From Candidatus Thioglobus sp. (GTDB taxonomy: Bacteria; Pseudomonadota; Gammaproteobacteria; PS1; Pseudothioglobaceae): DNA of 64,000 nucleotides. Both the position numbers and the translations under genes were made by a program. The stretch lies in the NCBI GenBank assembly GCA_028345955.1, contig JAOMEO010000003.1, positions 1-64,000 of the forward strand. The letters run 5' to 3'. This document shows, one piece after another, positions 8,706 to 17,491 of this stretch (its first letter is position 1; each line of letters starts with the position of its first letter). The notes under the pieces are model-generated. The model was not told the DNA's origin. It saw only the letters and a program-made list of their open reading frames with translations, and searched no databases.

Positions 8706-9152
8706 ATGTCTCAGCTAAAAAAACGCATTACCGACGATATGAAGTTGGCAATGAAAGCGAAAGACAAACAAGCCCTCAAAGCAGTACGTATGATTCTTGG
8801 GGCAATCAAACAAAAAGAAGTTGATGATCGCATCGAGTTAGATGATGCACAAGTGATGGCAGTTATTCAAAAAATGGTCAAACAACGCAAAGATTCCATA
8901 TCTCAGTTCTCTGACGCTGGTCGAACTGACTTAGTTGAGGTAGAAGAGGCTGAGCTGGTTATCATTAATAGTTACATGCCGGAGCAACTGAGTGATGAAG
9001 AGGTTGTATCAGCTGTGGACAAGGCAATAACCGATTCTGGTGCAGATTCTATGAAAGACATGGGTAAACTTATGGGCATGCTCAAGGGTCAGCTAGATGG
9101 TAAAGCTGATATGGGTCTGATTTCTCGTCTTATTAAAGACAAATTGTCATAA
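8706..9152 (+). CDS. yqeY: GatB/YqeY-domain protein
   Basis: The 148-residue protein belongs to the YqeY family: an N-terminal helical segment (LKKRITDDMKLAMKAKDKQALKAVRMILGAIKQKEVD) and a C-terminal region like the tail domain of GatB (GKLMGMLKGQLDGKADMGLISRLIKDKL). YqeY homologues are related to the tRNA-binding part of the Glu/Asp-tRNA amidotransferase, but their cellular function is not established. It directly follows rpsU, a pairing common in bacteria, where dnaG often comes next; here it is the end of the run and meets the regulator gene tail to tail. Confidence 0.9.
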   Translation: MSQLKKRITDDMKLAMKAKDKQALKAVRMILGAIKQKEVDDRIELDDAQVMAVIQKMVKQRKDSISQFSDAGRTDLVEVEEAELVIINSYMPEQLSDEEVVSAVDKAITDSGADSMKDMGKLMGMLKGQLDGKADMGLISRLIKDKLS

Positions 9153-9158
9153 ATAAAC

Positions 9159-10154
9159 CTAGCCCTGTAAATCTTTCTTGAAGGTAGTCGGTGTTAAGTT
9201 TGTTTGACTAATGAACCAGCGGATAAATGAAGATGGCTCTGCGTAGCCTAGCAAGTAAGAGATAACTTTAACAGACTGCCCTTCCTTTAACATCTGTTTC
9301 GCTCTTTTTAATTTATGTTGATTAAATGTTTGACGAAAATTAGTTTTATTTTTTGATAACTGATTTCGAAACGAGTTAACACTCATGCCCAGCTGACTAG
9401 ATATTCCTTCAATGTTAATATTGTTGTAGTTATTTTCATAATTACATAATAGAGTTTCCACCTTATCAATCATATTGCTTTGGGCTTGCTTCTGCTGTAA
9501 CTTTTCCTGAGCAATTGAAGATAAAAAAGCAACTAAATTTGGATTAGAAATATTGTTTTTTTTCATAAAAGTATTATGGCTAATTACAATGGAGGTTTCA
9601 GTGCCACTGAAATTAATTGGACAATTAAAAACTGATTTTTCATTCATGGGTTTATTTCTTGGCTGTATTTTAGTAGTAATATGTTTTATTGCATATCTTT
9701 TAGACCTGATAAAGCCAGCAAGCATTGATAGACATAAGTTTTCATATAGACTTGTGTGCTCAATTACCGGGTCTGCAATGAATTGAATTTTTACAATGTC
9801 CTGATGTTTGGTGACTAAAACGTTGATGCCCTCAAGCTCTATATTAATATATGTTTGGAGTAATTTAAAACTTTCTTTCAGGTGTCTTGAATAAACAAAT
9901 ATTAAGCCTAATAATTCAGCATAGTTCGGTCTTATTTGTGCCATTCTTGAATAATTAATCGAGATCAGTTCGTCATCAAAAACAGACTCAGCTTGAATAA
10001 AAAAATTTAAAAACATCTCAATAGGAAGTGTTAAATTTTGATTCAATAACAATTTTTCAGGTAAACCTATTCTGCTGCAAATTTCACCAACCTCTTTGGG
10101 ATAAATTTGTTGAAGTCTTAGAATTGATCTCCAAGCAATGCTATGTATGTTCAT
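9159..10154 (-). CDS. AraC-family transcriptional regulator
   Basis: The 331-residue protein has an N-terminal ligand-sensing domain of the Arabinose_bd (PF12625-like) type in residues ~15-200 and a C-terminal AraC helix-turn-helix domain in ~235-328, ending in SVKVISYLLGYAEPSSFIRWFISQTNLTPTTFKK, a recognisable second HTH motif. Members with this N-terminal domain commonly control lipid, sterol or amino-acid catabolism. It is transcribed away from the beta-oxidation operon beginning at 10286, so control of that operon is the obvious inference. The intergenic region (10155-10285) is very AT-rich and I could not pick out a specific operator. The inducer is unknown. Confidence 0.85.
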   Translation of the reverse strand: MNIHSIAWRSILRLQQIYPKEVGEICSRIGLPEKLLLNQNLTLPIEMFLNFFIQAESVFDDELISINYSRMAQIRPNYAELLGLIFVYSRHLKESFKLLQTYINIELEGINVLVTKHQDIVKIQFIADPVIEHTSLYENLCLSMLAGFIRSKRYAIKHITTKIQPRNKPMNEKSVFNCPINFSGTETSIVISHNTFMKKNNISNPNLVAFLSSIAQEKLQQKQAQSNMIDKVETLLCNYENNYNNINIEGISSQLGMSVNSFRNQLSKNKTNFRQTFNQHKLKRAKQMLKEGQSVKVISYLLGYAEPSSFIRWFISQTNLTPTTFKKDLQG

Positions 10155-10285
10155 GCAATTAAAATTTTGTTAATTGTAATAAAGTATCAATATTTTATTA
10201 TATTATGATAACTAATTTTCTATTTTTGTCACTATACTTATTAAGCATTTGAAACACATATACAAAAAATATATAAAGGAGAGCT

Positions 10286-10381
10286 ATGGAAAAAGATATT
10301 AAAAATATTAAAGATCAAGTAGGTCTTATATGGATAACTATAGTAGGTTACATAACATATTTAGAATTTTTTAAAGGTTAG
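10286..10381 (+). CDS. 31-residue small membrane protein ORF upstream of fadE
   Basis: A short ORF starts at ATG 10286 behind a near-perfect ribosome binding site (AAAGGAGAG, 10276-10284) and ends with TAG at 10379-10381, only one base before the fadE ATG. It encodes a charged N-terminus (MEKDIKNIKDQ) followed by one hydrophobic stretch (VGLIWITIVGYITYLEFF). The fadE ribosome binding site (AAAGG, 10373-10377) lies within its last codons, so fadE translation may be coupled to it. It is not a family I recognise; it could be a small membrane protein, a coupling leader, or chance. The strong ribosome binding site argues for translation. Confidence 0.5.
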   Translation: MEKDIKNIKDQVGLIWITIVGYITYLEFFKG

Positions 10382-10382
10382 T

Positions 10383-12839
10383 ATGTTAGAAAATATATTT
10401 CAATATTTGCTTCTTTCGTTTGTATTGATCTTTGTTTTGCTTTTACTTGTATTGGTAAAAGCAAAATTAAAACTATGGCAGGTATGGTTGCTGGCTACCG
10501 CGTTGGCATATCCTGGTGCCGTTATAGCTGGTCATTTGGGTGCACAGATTGTATTAGTTATACTGCTTTTATTAGGAATATTTGTCGTTACTAGAATCAG
10601 ATTATCAATATTTACTAAGCCTTTGTTTAATGCTATGCGCAAGGCACTGCCCCCAATCGGTTTGACAGAGAGAATTGCACTCGAAGCAGGAAGCGTTTGG
10701 TGGGATGCGGAATTATTTCAAGGTAATCCGAATTGGAAAGAGTTATCAGAACTTGAGGCCACAGAACTAACAGAAGAGGAGCAAAGCTTTGTTGACAATG
10801 AAGTTAATACACTTTGTTCTATGATTGATTCTTATGAAATAGTGGCTAAACAAGATCTGCCAGAGGAGGTCTGGCGTTATATTTTCGATAATGGTTTTCT
10901 TGGCATTATTATCCCAAAAGAATTCAATGGTTTAGGATTCTCACACTTTGCACATGCAACAATTGTAGGCAAACTTTCCTCAGCTTCACAATTTTTAGGT
11001 ATTGCCGTTATGGTTCCAAATTCATTAGGTCCTGGAGAGCTGCTTCTTAAATACGGCACTGAAAAACAAAAACAACATTACTTACCTCGCTTGTCAAAAG
11101 GTAAAGAGATTCCTTGCTTTGGCCTAACCTCGACTGTTGCTGGTTCTGATGCTGGGTCACTTGAAGACAATGGTATTGTTTGTTATGGAGACTATGAGGG
11201 TGAGAAGGTACTAGGGCTGAGACTCAATTGGGAAAAGCGCTATATTACACTAGCCCCTATTGCCACAGTAATCGGTTTGGCTTTTAAGGCTTACGACCCA
11301 GATAATTTATTGCCCAAAGATCACCCTCTTTATGAAAAAAAGGATTTAGGTATTACTTGTGCACTGATACCTCGAGAGACTCAGGGTGTCAGCATAGGTA
11401 CTCGTCATCTTCCAGTTGGTGAGCCTTTTCAAAATGGCCCTATTTATGGTAAAGATGTTTTCATACCAATGGACTGGATTATTGGTGGTGAAAAGATGAT
11501 TGGGAATGGCTGGAGAATGTTGATGGAGAGTTTAAGTGTTGGCAGAGGTATTTCTTTGCCGGTCACAGGCGCATCTGCAACACAAGCAATGCTTTTGACC
11601 ACAAGTACCTATTCGCAAACCCGTGAGCAGTTTGGTATATCGATAGCAAGTATGGAAGGTATTCAAGAGAAACTAGCAACGCTAGCGACCAACGCATACA
11701 GAGCGACTGCAAACATTAACCTATCAACATGGGCTCTTGATGCTGGGCATAGACCTTCAATCATCTCTGCAATTGTTAAATATCGAAATACCCAGCTACT
11801 TCAACAGTCCTCAATTGATGCCATGGATGTTCATGGTGGAAGGGCAGTTATGCAAGGCAAAAGAAACTATGTGGCTAACGTCTATACTGGAGCTCCGGTC
11901 GCTATTACCGTTGAGGGGGCAAACATTCTTACTAGAAGCTTAATGATTTTCGGACAAGGCTTAATTCGTTGCCATCAAACGATGTTGGATGAACTAAATG
12001 CACTTCATGATAATAACAAAGAATCAATTCTAAATTTTGACAGAGCACTCACAAAACATGTCGGAAACTTTATGAGGAATATTGCAAGGGCAATCCTTTT
12101 TTCTTGGACTCGTGGGCGTTTGGCAAAACCCTATGGCGATTCTACCACTAGGGTGTATTATCGAAATTTGGCAGTTTTATCGGCCAAGTTTGCCTGCATG
12201 AGTGACATTGCTTTATTATTATTGACGGGCTCTTTAAAGCGCAAAGAGATGGTTTCGGGCCGTTTTGCTGATGCAATTTGTGCAATGTATGAAATTAGTG
12301 CCTGCTTGAAGCTGTACGAGAAAAAATTTCAAAACGACAACAAGGTAAAAAGCATTTTGAAGTTGTCTATCCTTAAATTAGTTAAAGAAGCAGATACAGC
12401 AATGCTAACTAATGTAGAAAGCTTGCCAGTTAATCGAGTTGTAAAATTACTATTGAAGTTATTATTCTTTCCATTTTCTGTAACAAATGCCAAGATAGAT
12501 GACAGGTTAATTGTTTCTAGTTCTAAATCTATTGCTGATATTGACTGGTTATTAGAGAATTTCTCAAGTTGCTTGTGCACTAAATTAAAAGATATTCCTG
12601 ATCATCCGTTCTATATTTTATTTCAAGGCTATGAGGCGGGAATTTTATTAAAAACACTCAAACAAAAGATCAAAAAAGCTGGATACAAGTACCAGCCAAG
12701 TTCAACCCTAGAGTTCTGGCTACAGGAGTTAGTTGATAGTGAGGTTTTAACCAGAGAAGAAAAAAATGACTGGCTAAGATTGAATGAAATAGTTCTCGAG
12801 TCGCTTAAGGTTGATGATTTTGAAAATTTAGAGACATAA
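10383..12839 (+). CDS. fadE: FadE-type acyl-CoA dehydrogenase
   Basis: At 818 residues this has the length and layout of E. coli FadE (814). Two or three hydrophobic segments occupy about residues 5-75, then the acyl-CoA dehydrogenase domains (GFLGIIIPKEFNGLGFS; CFGLTSTVAGSDAGS; GGEKMIGNGWRMLMESLSVGRG; VHGGRAVMQGKRNYVANVY; VEGANILTRSLMIFGQG), and a C-terminal DUF1974-like region to the end. It should catalyse the first, FAD-dependent oxidation of long-chain acyl-CoA to trans-2-enoyl-CoA at the inner membrane. It starts an operon with fadN-like and thiolase genes, and its electrons would go to the ETF system, which is not in this window. Confidence 0.93.
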   Translation: MLENIFQYLLLSFVLIFVLLLLVLVKAKLKLWQVWLLATALAYPGAVIAGHLGAQIVLVILLLLGIFVVTRIRLSIFTKPLFNAMRKALPPIGLTERIALEAGSVWWDAELFQGNPNWKELSELEATELTEEEQSFVDNEVNTLCSMIDSYEIVAKQDLPEEVWRYIFDNGFLGIIIPKEFNGLGFSHFAHATIVGKLSSASQFLGIAVMVPNSLGPGELLLKYGTEKQKQHYLPRLSKGKEIPCFGLTSTVAGSDAGSLEDNGIVCYGDYEGEKVLGLRLNWEKRYITLAPIATVIGLAFKAYDPDNLLPKDHPLYEKKDLGITCALIPRETQGVSIGTRHLPVGEPFQNGPIYGKDVFIPMDWIIGGEKMIGNGWRMLMESLSVGRGISLPVTGASATQAMLLTTSTYSQTREQFGISIASMEGIQEKLATLATNAYRATANINLSTWALDAGHRPSIISAIVKYRNTQLLQQSSIDAMDVHGGRAVMQGKRNYVANVYTGAPVAITVEGANILTRSLMIFGQGLIRCHQTMLDELNALHDNNKESILNFDRALTKHVGNFMRNIARAILFSWTRGRLAKPYGDSTTRVYYRNLAVLSAKFACMSDIALLLLTGSLKRKEMVSGRFADAICAMYEISACLKLYEKKFQNDNKVKSILKLSILKLVKEADTAMLTNVESLPVNRVVKLLLKLLFFPFSVTNAKIDDRLIVSSSKSIADIDWLLENFSSCLCTKLKDIPDHPFYILFQGYEAGILLKTLKQKIKKAGYKYQPSSTLEFWLQELVDSEVLTREEKNDWLRLNEIVLESLKVDDFENLET

Positions 12840-12854
12840 ATTAATAGGAAAACT

Positions 12855-15293
12855 ATGAAACAATATTTTGATAAAGCTTTTAGCAAAATTGCTGTACTCG
12901 GCTCAGGAACTATGGGTGGTCAAATTGCAGCACATTTCGCGAATTTAGGTTTTGAGGTTGTTATGTTTGATGTGAGTGAAGAAGTCTTAGCTAAGTCACT
13001 TGCAGTTCTAAAGAAACTAAAACCAACACCTTTGGCAAGCCAATCGGTGATTGATTTAATTAGAACGTCTACTTACGAGTCGATGGATAATTTAGAGCAG
13101 TGTGATTTTATTATTGAATCTGTCGTTGAAAATCTAGAAATAAAAAAACAATTATTTGCCAATATAGCGCCTTATGTTCATGACAATGCAGTTCTAGTTA
13201 CAAACACCTCTGGATTGTCTATTCAAAAAATTGCTGAACACTCACCTGTAGATTTAAGAAGCCGAATTTTTGGAGTCCATTTCTTCAACCCGCCTAGATA
13301 CTTACCTCTAGTTGAAATTATTAGAACCTCTTATAGTGATGAAAAATTACTCAATAAGGCTGAAGGCTTTATCACTTCTGCATTAGGCAAGGAGGTTGTC
13401 TATGCAAAAGATAACCCTGCCTTTATTGCCAATAGGATTGGTGTCTTTTCTTTATTGGCTGTCTTGAAACATGCAGAGAATTTCTCTCTTTCTGCGGATA
13501 CTGTTGATGCCTTAACTGGTAAGAGAGTTGGTAGACCTGCTAGTGCAACCTTTAGAACGCTAGATGTTGTTGGGCTTGATGTGATGTCGAATGTAGTCAA
13601 GAATATATATGAGAACGCTAAAGACGACCCTTGGATTGAGTTATTTAAATTACCAGCATGGATTGATGACTTAATTGAAAAAGGTTGTCTTGGTAGTAAA
13701 ACAAAGAAGGGTATATACGAAAAAAAGGGAAAGGATATTTATGTTTTTGATCCAAAGAAAAACGAATACAGGCTATCAGATAAAACCATAAGTCTTGAAG
13801 TCAAAAAAATCCTTAAAGAAAATGGCAGTATAGAAAAGGCCTTACTGTCACTATCTGAATGTGATGATCCTCAGGCTCAGTTTTTATGGTCTGTCTATCG
13901 GGATGTTTTTCACTATGCCTGTTATCAGTTAGAGCATTTAGCTGAGACTGTTAGGTGTGTTGACTTAGCACTGAAATCCGGCTTTGGATGGCAAAGAGGT
14001 ATATTTGAACAGGCTCAGCTGACTGGTTGGAGCGCTATGAGAGATAACTTAATAGCCGATATCGATAGTGGCAAAGTACTTTTAGAAAAGCCATTGCCAT
14101 CTTGGGTCTCAGATAGGTCCTTTGTTTATAGCGAAGAAGGTGCATTTGATCCAAAAAAAGATCAATATATACAGAGATCTTCTCATCCTGTTTACGAAAG
14201 GCAACTATATAAACCTCTAATGCATGGTGAGAAGCAGCACCAACAAGAAGTTTTGTTAGAAAGTGATACAACTAAACTCATTGATATTGGAGATGGTGTT
14301 GCTAGTATATCTTTTAAAACGAAAATGAATGTTTTAAGTTCTGGTGTCTTAATTGATATGCCTAATTGTCTTGATTTTCTTGAGGAAAATGGCTTTCATT
14401 CTTTGATATTTAGACAAGAAAAAGAACATTTTTGTGCTGGCGCAAATCTTTATGAAATTCTTTCTGCGATTAAGCTAGGTCTTTTGGAAAAAGATCCAGG
14501 TGTGGCTTCAAAGGCTAAGAAGAAGGCCTTTGAGGTTATGCATCCAGAACTACCAAAATTAGGCAAGCTCTACTCGATCAAAAAAACTGTCTCCATGTTG
14601 CAGGAATCATTGATGCGTTTAAAGCATGGCAGAATACTAACCATTGCAGCGGTTGATGGGTTGGCTTTGGGTGGTGGTTGTGAGTTGCTCTTGCATTGCA
14701 ATAAAGTAGTTGCCTCGATGAACTCATTTATCGGTCTGGTTGAAGTAGGTGTTGGAGTTTTCCCTGCAGGTGGTGGTAGTAAAGAGATGGCTTTAAGGGC
14801 ATATTCCAATAAAGAAACAGACGATATTTTTCCATTGCTTTCTAAGTATTTTGAACAAATTGCTATGGCTAAATTTTCAGCAAGCGCTTTAGAGGCGAAA
14901 GAAATGGGCTATCTGAAAACTGACGATGTTATTATTGCCAATCCAAACGAGTTGCTTTATGTTGCAAAACATCAGGCACTGGCATTACTTGAATCTGGCT
15001 TTAAGCCACCTTTAGATACAACTTTCAAAGTTGTTGGTAAGGCTGGTTACGCTAACATTATGGCGCAGGTTGCGAATCTTTATGAGGGCCACTTTATGTC
15101 GGACCACGATAATAATATTATTACTCGTCTAGCTAAAGTAATCACTGCCTCAAAAGTTGAAGAGAATACTGTAGTTAACTCACAAATGATCCTTGATTTG
15201 GAAAAAAAGTATTTTATTGAACTCTTGGGAACACAAAAAACTCAAGACCGAATTGAATACATGTTAAAGAATAGCAAACCGCTTCGTAATTAA
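12855..15293 (+). CDS. fadN: Bifunctional 3-hydroxyacyl-CoA dehydrogenase / enoyl-CoA hydratase, FadN type
   Basis: The 812-residue protein begins with a Rossmann fold (VLGSGTMGGQIAAHFANLGF, residues ~13-32) and 3-hydroxyacyl-CoA dehydrogenase domain (FGVHFFNPPRYLPLVEI with the catalytic His), and carries an enoyl-CoA hydratase domain near the C-terminus (FCAGANLYEIL, GLALGGGCELLLHC, GLVEVGVGVFPAGGGSKEMA, about residues 530-650). This order is that of Bacillus FadN and the reverse of the FadB/FadJ proteins usual in Gammaproteobacteria. It performs hydration and NAD-dependent oxidation in beta-oxidation. The gene lies 15 bases after fadE and is followed directly by the thiolase, giving a fadE-fadN-fadA unit. 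Confidence 0.9.
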   Translation: MKQYFDKAFSKIAVLGSGTMGGQIAAHFANLGFEVVMFDVSEEVLAKSLAVLKKLKPTPLASQSVIDLIRTSTYESMDNLEQCDFIIESVVENLEIKKQLFANIAPYVHDNAVLVTNTSGLSIQKIAEHSPVDLRSRIFGVHFFNPPRYLPLVEIIRTSYSDEKLLNKAEGFITSALGKEVVYAKDNPAFIANRIGVFSLLAVLKHAENFSLSADTVDALTGKRVGRPASATFRTLDVVGLDVMSNVVKNIYENAKDDPWIELFKLPAWIDDLIEKGCLGSKTKKGIYEKKGKDIYVFDPKKNEYRLSDKTISLEVKKILKENGSIEKALLSLSECDDPQAQFLWSVYRDVFHYACYQLEHLAETVRCVDLALKSGFGWQRGIFEQAQLTGWSAMRDNLIADIDSGKVLLEKPLPSWVSDRSFVYSEEGAFDPKKDQYIQRSSHPVYERQLYKPLMHGEKQHQQEVLLESDTTKLIDIGDGVASISFKTKMNVLSSGVLIDMPNCLDFLEENGFHSLIFRQEKEHFCAGANLYEILSAIKLGLLEKDPGVASKAKKKAFEVMHPELPKLGKLYSIKKTVSMLQESLMRLKHGRILTIAAVDGLALGGGCELLLHCNKVVASMNSFIGLVEVGVGVFPAGGGSKEMALRAYSNKETDDIFPLLSKYFEQIAMAKFSASALEAKEMGYLKTDDVIIANPNELLYVAKHQALALLESGFKPPLDTTFKVVGKAGYANIMAQVANLYEGHFMSDHDNNIITRLAKVITASKVEENTVVNSQMILDLEKKYFIELLGTQKTQDRIEYMLKNSKPLRN

Positions 15294-15305
15294 TTGGAGA
15301 AAAAA

Positions 15306-16499
15306 ATGGGAAAAGCTTATATCGTAGATGCAAAAAGAACTCCAGTTGGAAAAGCTCGTGGATGCTTGTCTAAAACCAGAGCAGATGATCTATTGGTTCA
15401 TGCAATACAAAGTGTTTTGATGGCCTCTGATGAGAGCCAAGAGATTAACAATAATATAGATGATATTATCGTTGGCTGTGCGATGCCAGAGGGACCCCAG
15501 GGTCTCAATATAGCTCGAATTGCTACACTGTTAGCAGGGCTTCCAGATTCAACTCCAGCATATACCCTAAACCGATTTTGTTCTTCTGGTTTACAATCTG
15601 TTGCCAACGCAGCAGATCTCGTTAAATCGGGTTCTGCAGAGCTTGTAATAGCAGCCGGTGTGGAAAGTATGAGTAGTGTTCCAATGACAGGCTTTAAGCC
15701 TTCTGTTAACCCAAAAGTGTTAGAAGATGAAAATATAGCCATAGCCTATGGTATGGGTTTAACAGCTGAAAAGGTTGTGCAGAAATATAGCATCAGCAGA
15801 GATGAGCAAGATGAGTTCGCCTTCAATAGCCATCAAAAAGCAATCTTGGCTAACAAAGAGGGATTATTTAAAAATGAAATTTCCCCGATAACAACAGTTG
15901 AAACTGGCTATTCTCTTGATTCTAAGGAATATACAACTTCAACTAATGTTGTGTCCAAGGATGAGGGTCCTAGAGAAGACACCAGTATCGAGATTTTAGG
16001 AAAATTAAGGACTGTTTTTGCTCAGGACGGTTCGGTGACTGCAGGCAACAGTTCACAAATGTCAGATGGTGCAGCGGCAGTTTTAATTGCAAGTGAAGAG
16101 GCACTTAAAAAATATAACCTAAATCCAAAAGCGGAGTTTTTGGGTTTTTCTGTTGCTGGGGTGCCAGCAGAAATAATGGGCATTGGTCCGGTCAAAGCAG
16201 TCCCTAAAGTTTTAACATCAGTTGGTTTGGGTATTGATGATATCGGCTGGATAGAGCTCAATGAAGCTTTTGCAGCACAATCTTTGGCCGTCATTAAAGA
16301 ATTAGGGCTTGATTCAGAAAAAGTCAATCCACTAGGTGGAGCGATTGCGCTTGGTCATGCTTTAGGTGCAACAGGTTCCATTAGAACAGCTACAATTTTG
16401 TCGGCGATGAAAAGAGACAATATTGATTATGGCATGATAACAATGTGTATAGGTACAGGAATGGGTGCCGCTGGAATTATAAAAAATATAAAAAACTAA
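15306..16499 (+). CDS. fadA: Acetyl-CoA acyltransferase (thiolase)
   Basis: The 397-residue protein is a type-I thiolase. The nucleophile lies in NRFCSSGLQS, the catalytic His in GGAIALGHALGATG and the second Cys in MCIGTGMGAAG. It cleaves 3-ketoacyl-CoA to acetyl-CoA and a shortened acyl-CoA, completing the cycle started by the two preceding genes. I choose ATG 15306, which has GGAGA five bases before it; an in-frame TTG at 15294 would include that ribosome binding site. A non-degradative role (acetoacetyl-CoA thiolase) is possible but the operon favours beta-oxidation. Confidence 0.94.
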   Translation: MGKAYIVDAKRTPVGKARGCLSKTRADDLLVHAIQSVLMASDESQEINNNIDDIIVGCAMPEGPQGLNIARIATLLAGLPDSTPAYTLNRFCSSGLQSVANAADLVKSGSAELVIAAGVESMSSVPMTGFKPSVNPKVLEDENIAIAYGMGLTAEKVVQKYSISRDEQDEFAFNSHQKAILANKEGLFKNEISPITTVETGYSLDSKEYTTSTNVVSKDEGPREDTSIEILGKLRTVFAQDGSVTAGNSSQMSDGAAAVLIASEEALKKYNLNPKAEFLGFSVAGVPAEIMGIGPVKAVPKVLTSVGLGIDDIGWIELNEAFAAQSLAVIKELGLDSEKVNPLGGAIALGHALGATGSIRTATILSAMKRDNIDYGMITMCIGTGMGAAGIIKNIKN

Positions 16500-17480
16500 A
16501 TGGATAACAAAAATTTTATCCACAACTTGAGGTTGCCAATTATTCAAGCGCCTATGTTTATTGTGTCTAATGCGAGACTGGTTATTGCCTCTTCTCGTGC
16601 AGGCATTGTTGGCTCTTTTCCGACTGCAAATTGCAGAACCTTGGAAGCCCTAGATCAATCCTTTTCGGAAATAACTAGCGCCCTAGGTAATGGTAAGAAT
16701 TCATTGCCTTGGGGAGTTAATATTATTGTTAGTAAGATGTATGCCCGTAGTGGCGATGACATAGAGTTAATCTTGAAATATAGGCCGCCTATTGTAATAA
16801 CCTCTTTAGGAAACCCCAAACAAGTTGTTGAGAAAGTGCACGAATACGGTGGTCTTGTGTTTTCGGATGTCATTAACTTATATCATTCTCAAAAAGCAAT
16901 CGATGCAGGTGTGGACGGTTTAATATTGGTCTGCAATGGTGCTGGAGGTCATACAGGCGACTTGTCACCATTTGCGTTTGTATCAGAGGTCAAAGAAATA
17001 TTTGACGGCATTATTATTGTCGGAGGTAGTATTAGCTCAGGCGAGTCCATTCTGGCTATTCAAGCCTTGGGAGCGGATTTAGCATACATGGGTACGCGTT
17101 TCATCGCAACAAAAGAAAGTGATGCTAGTGATGAATTTAAAGAAATGATTATTAATGCATCTGCCAAGGAAATTATTAAATCTAACAAGATTACAGGAGT
17201 TAACGGAAATTGGCTTGAGCAATCACTCAATAACGCAGGTATTGCCACTAATGAAGGGGGCGCCAAGAGTGCTCTGAGTGACTTAAAGAGGATGGCAATG
17301 CCTATGATAAAACAAAAATTAAAGGTTGATTTTGATATAAGTAAGGTTACTGCTAAGAGGTGGCGTGATATTTTTTCAGCAGGTCAAGGAGTGGGTTCTA
17401 TTTCTAATATCCCTAGTGTGAAAGATTTGGTGTTAGAATTAGAGGAACAGCACATGAATTCAAAAAATAGTATTTTATAA
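16500..17480 (+). CDS. Nitronate monooxygenase-like flavoprotein
   Basis: The 326-residue protein is a 2-nitropropane dioxygenase/nitronate monooxygenase-type TIM barrel: PIIQAPMFIVSNARLV at the N-terminus, GWGVNIIV-like strand (here PWGVNIIVS), the FMN/active-site loop VCNGAGGHTGDLSPFAFV with the conserved His, and the phosphate-binding GGSISSGESILAIQALGADLAYMGTRF. Such enzymes oxidise nitronates, but relatives include enoyl reductases (FabK) and other FMN enzymes, so the substrate here is open. Its ATG directly follows the thiolase stop codon, so it is cotranscribed and probably translationally coupled, suggesting a role linked to fatty-acid oxidation. Confidence 0.85.
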   Translation: MDNKNFIHNLRLPIIQAPMFIVSNARLVIASSRAGIVGSFPTANCRTLEALDQSFSEITSALGNGKNSLPWGVNIIVSKMYARSGDDIELILKYRPPIVITSLGNPKQVVEKVHEYGGLVFSDVINLYHSQKAIDAGVDGLILVCNGAGGHTGDLSPFAFVSEVKEIFDGIIIVGGSISSGESILAIQALGADLAYMGTRFIATKESDASDEFKEMIINASAKEIIKSNKITGVNGNWLEQSLNNAGIATNEGGAKSALSDLKRMAMPMIKQKLKVDFDISKVTAKRWRDIFSAGQGVGSISNIPSVKDLVLELEEQHMNSKNSIL

Positions 17481-17491
17481 GGGACAACAAA

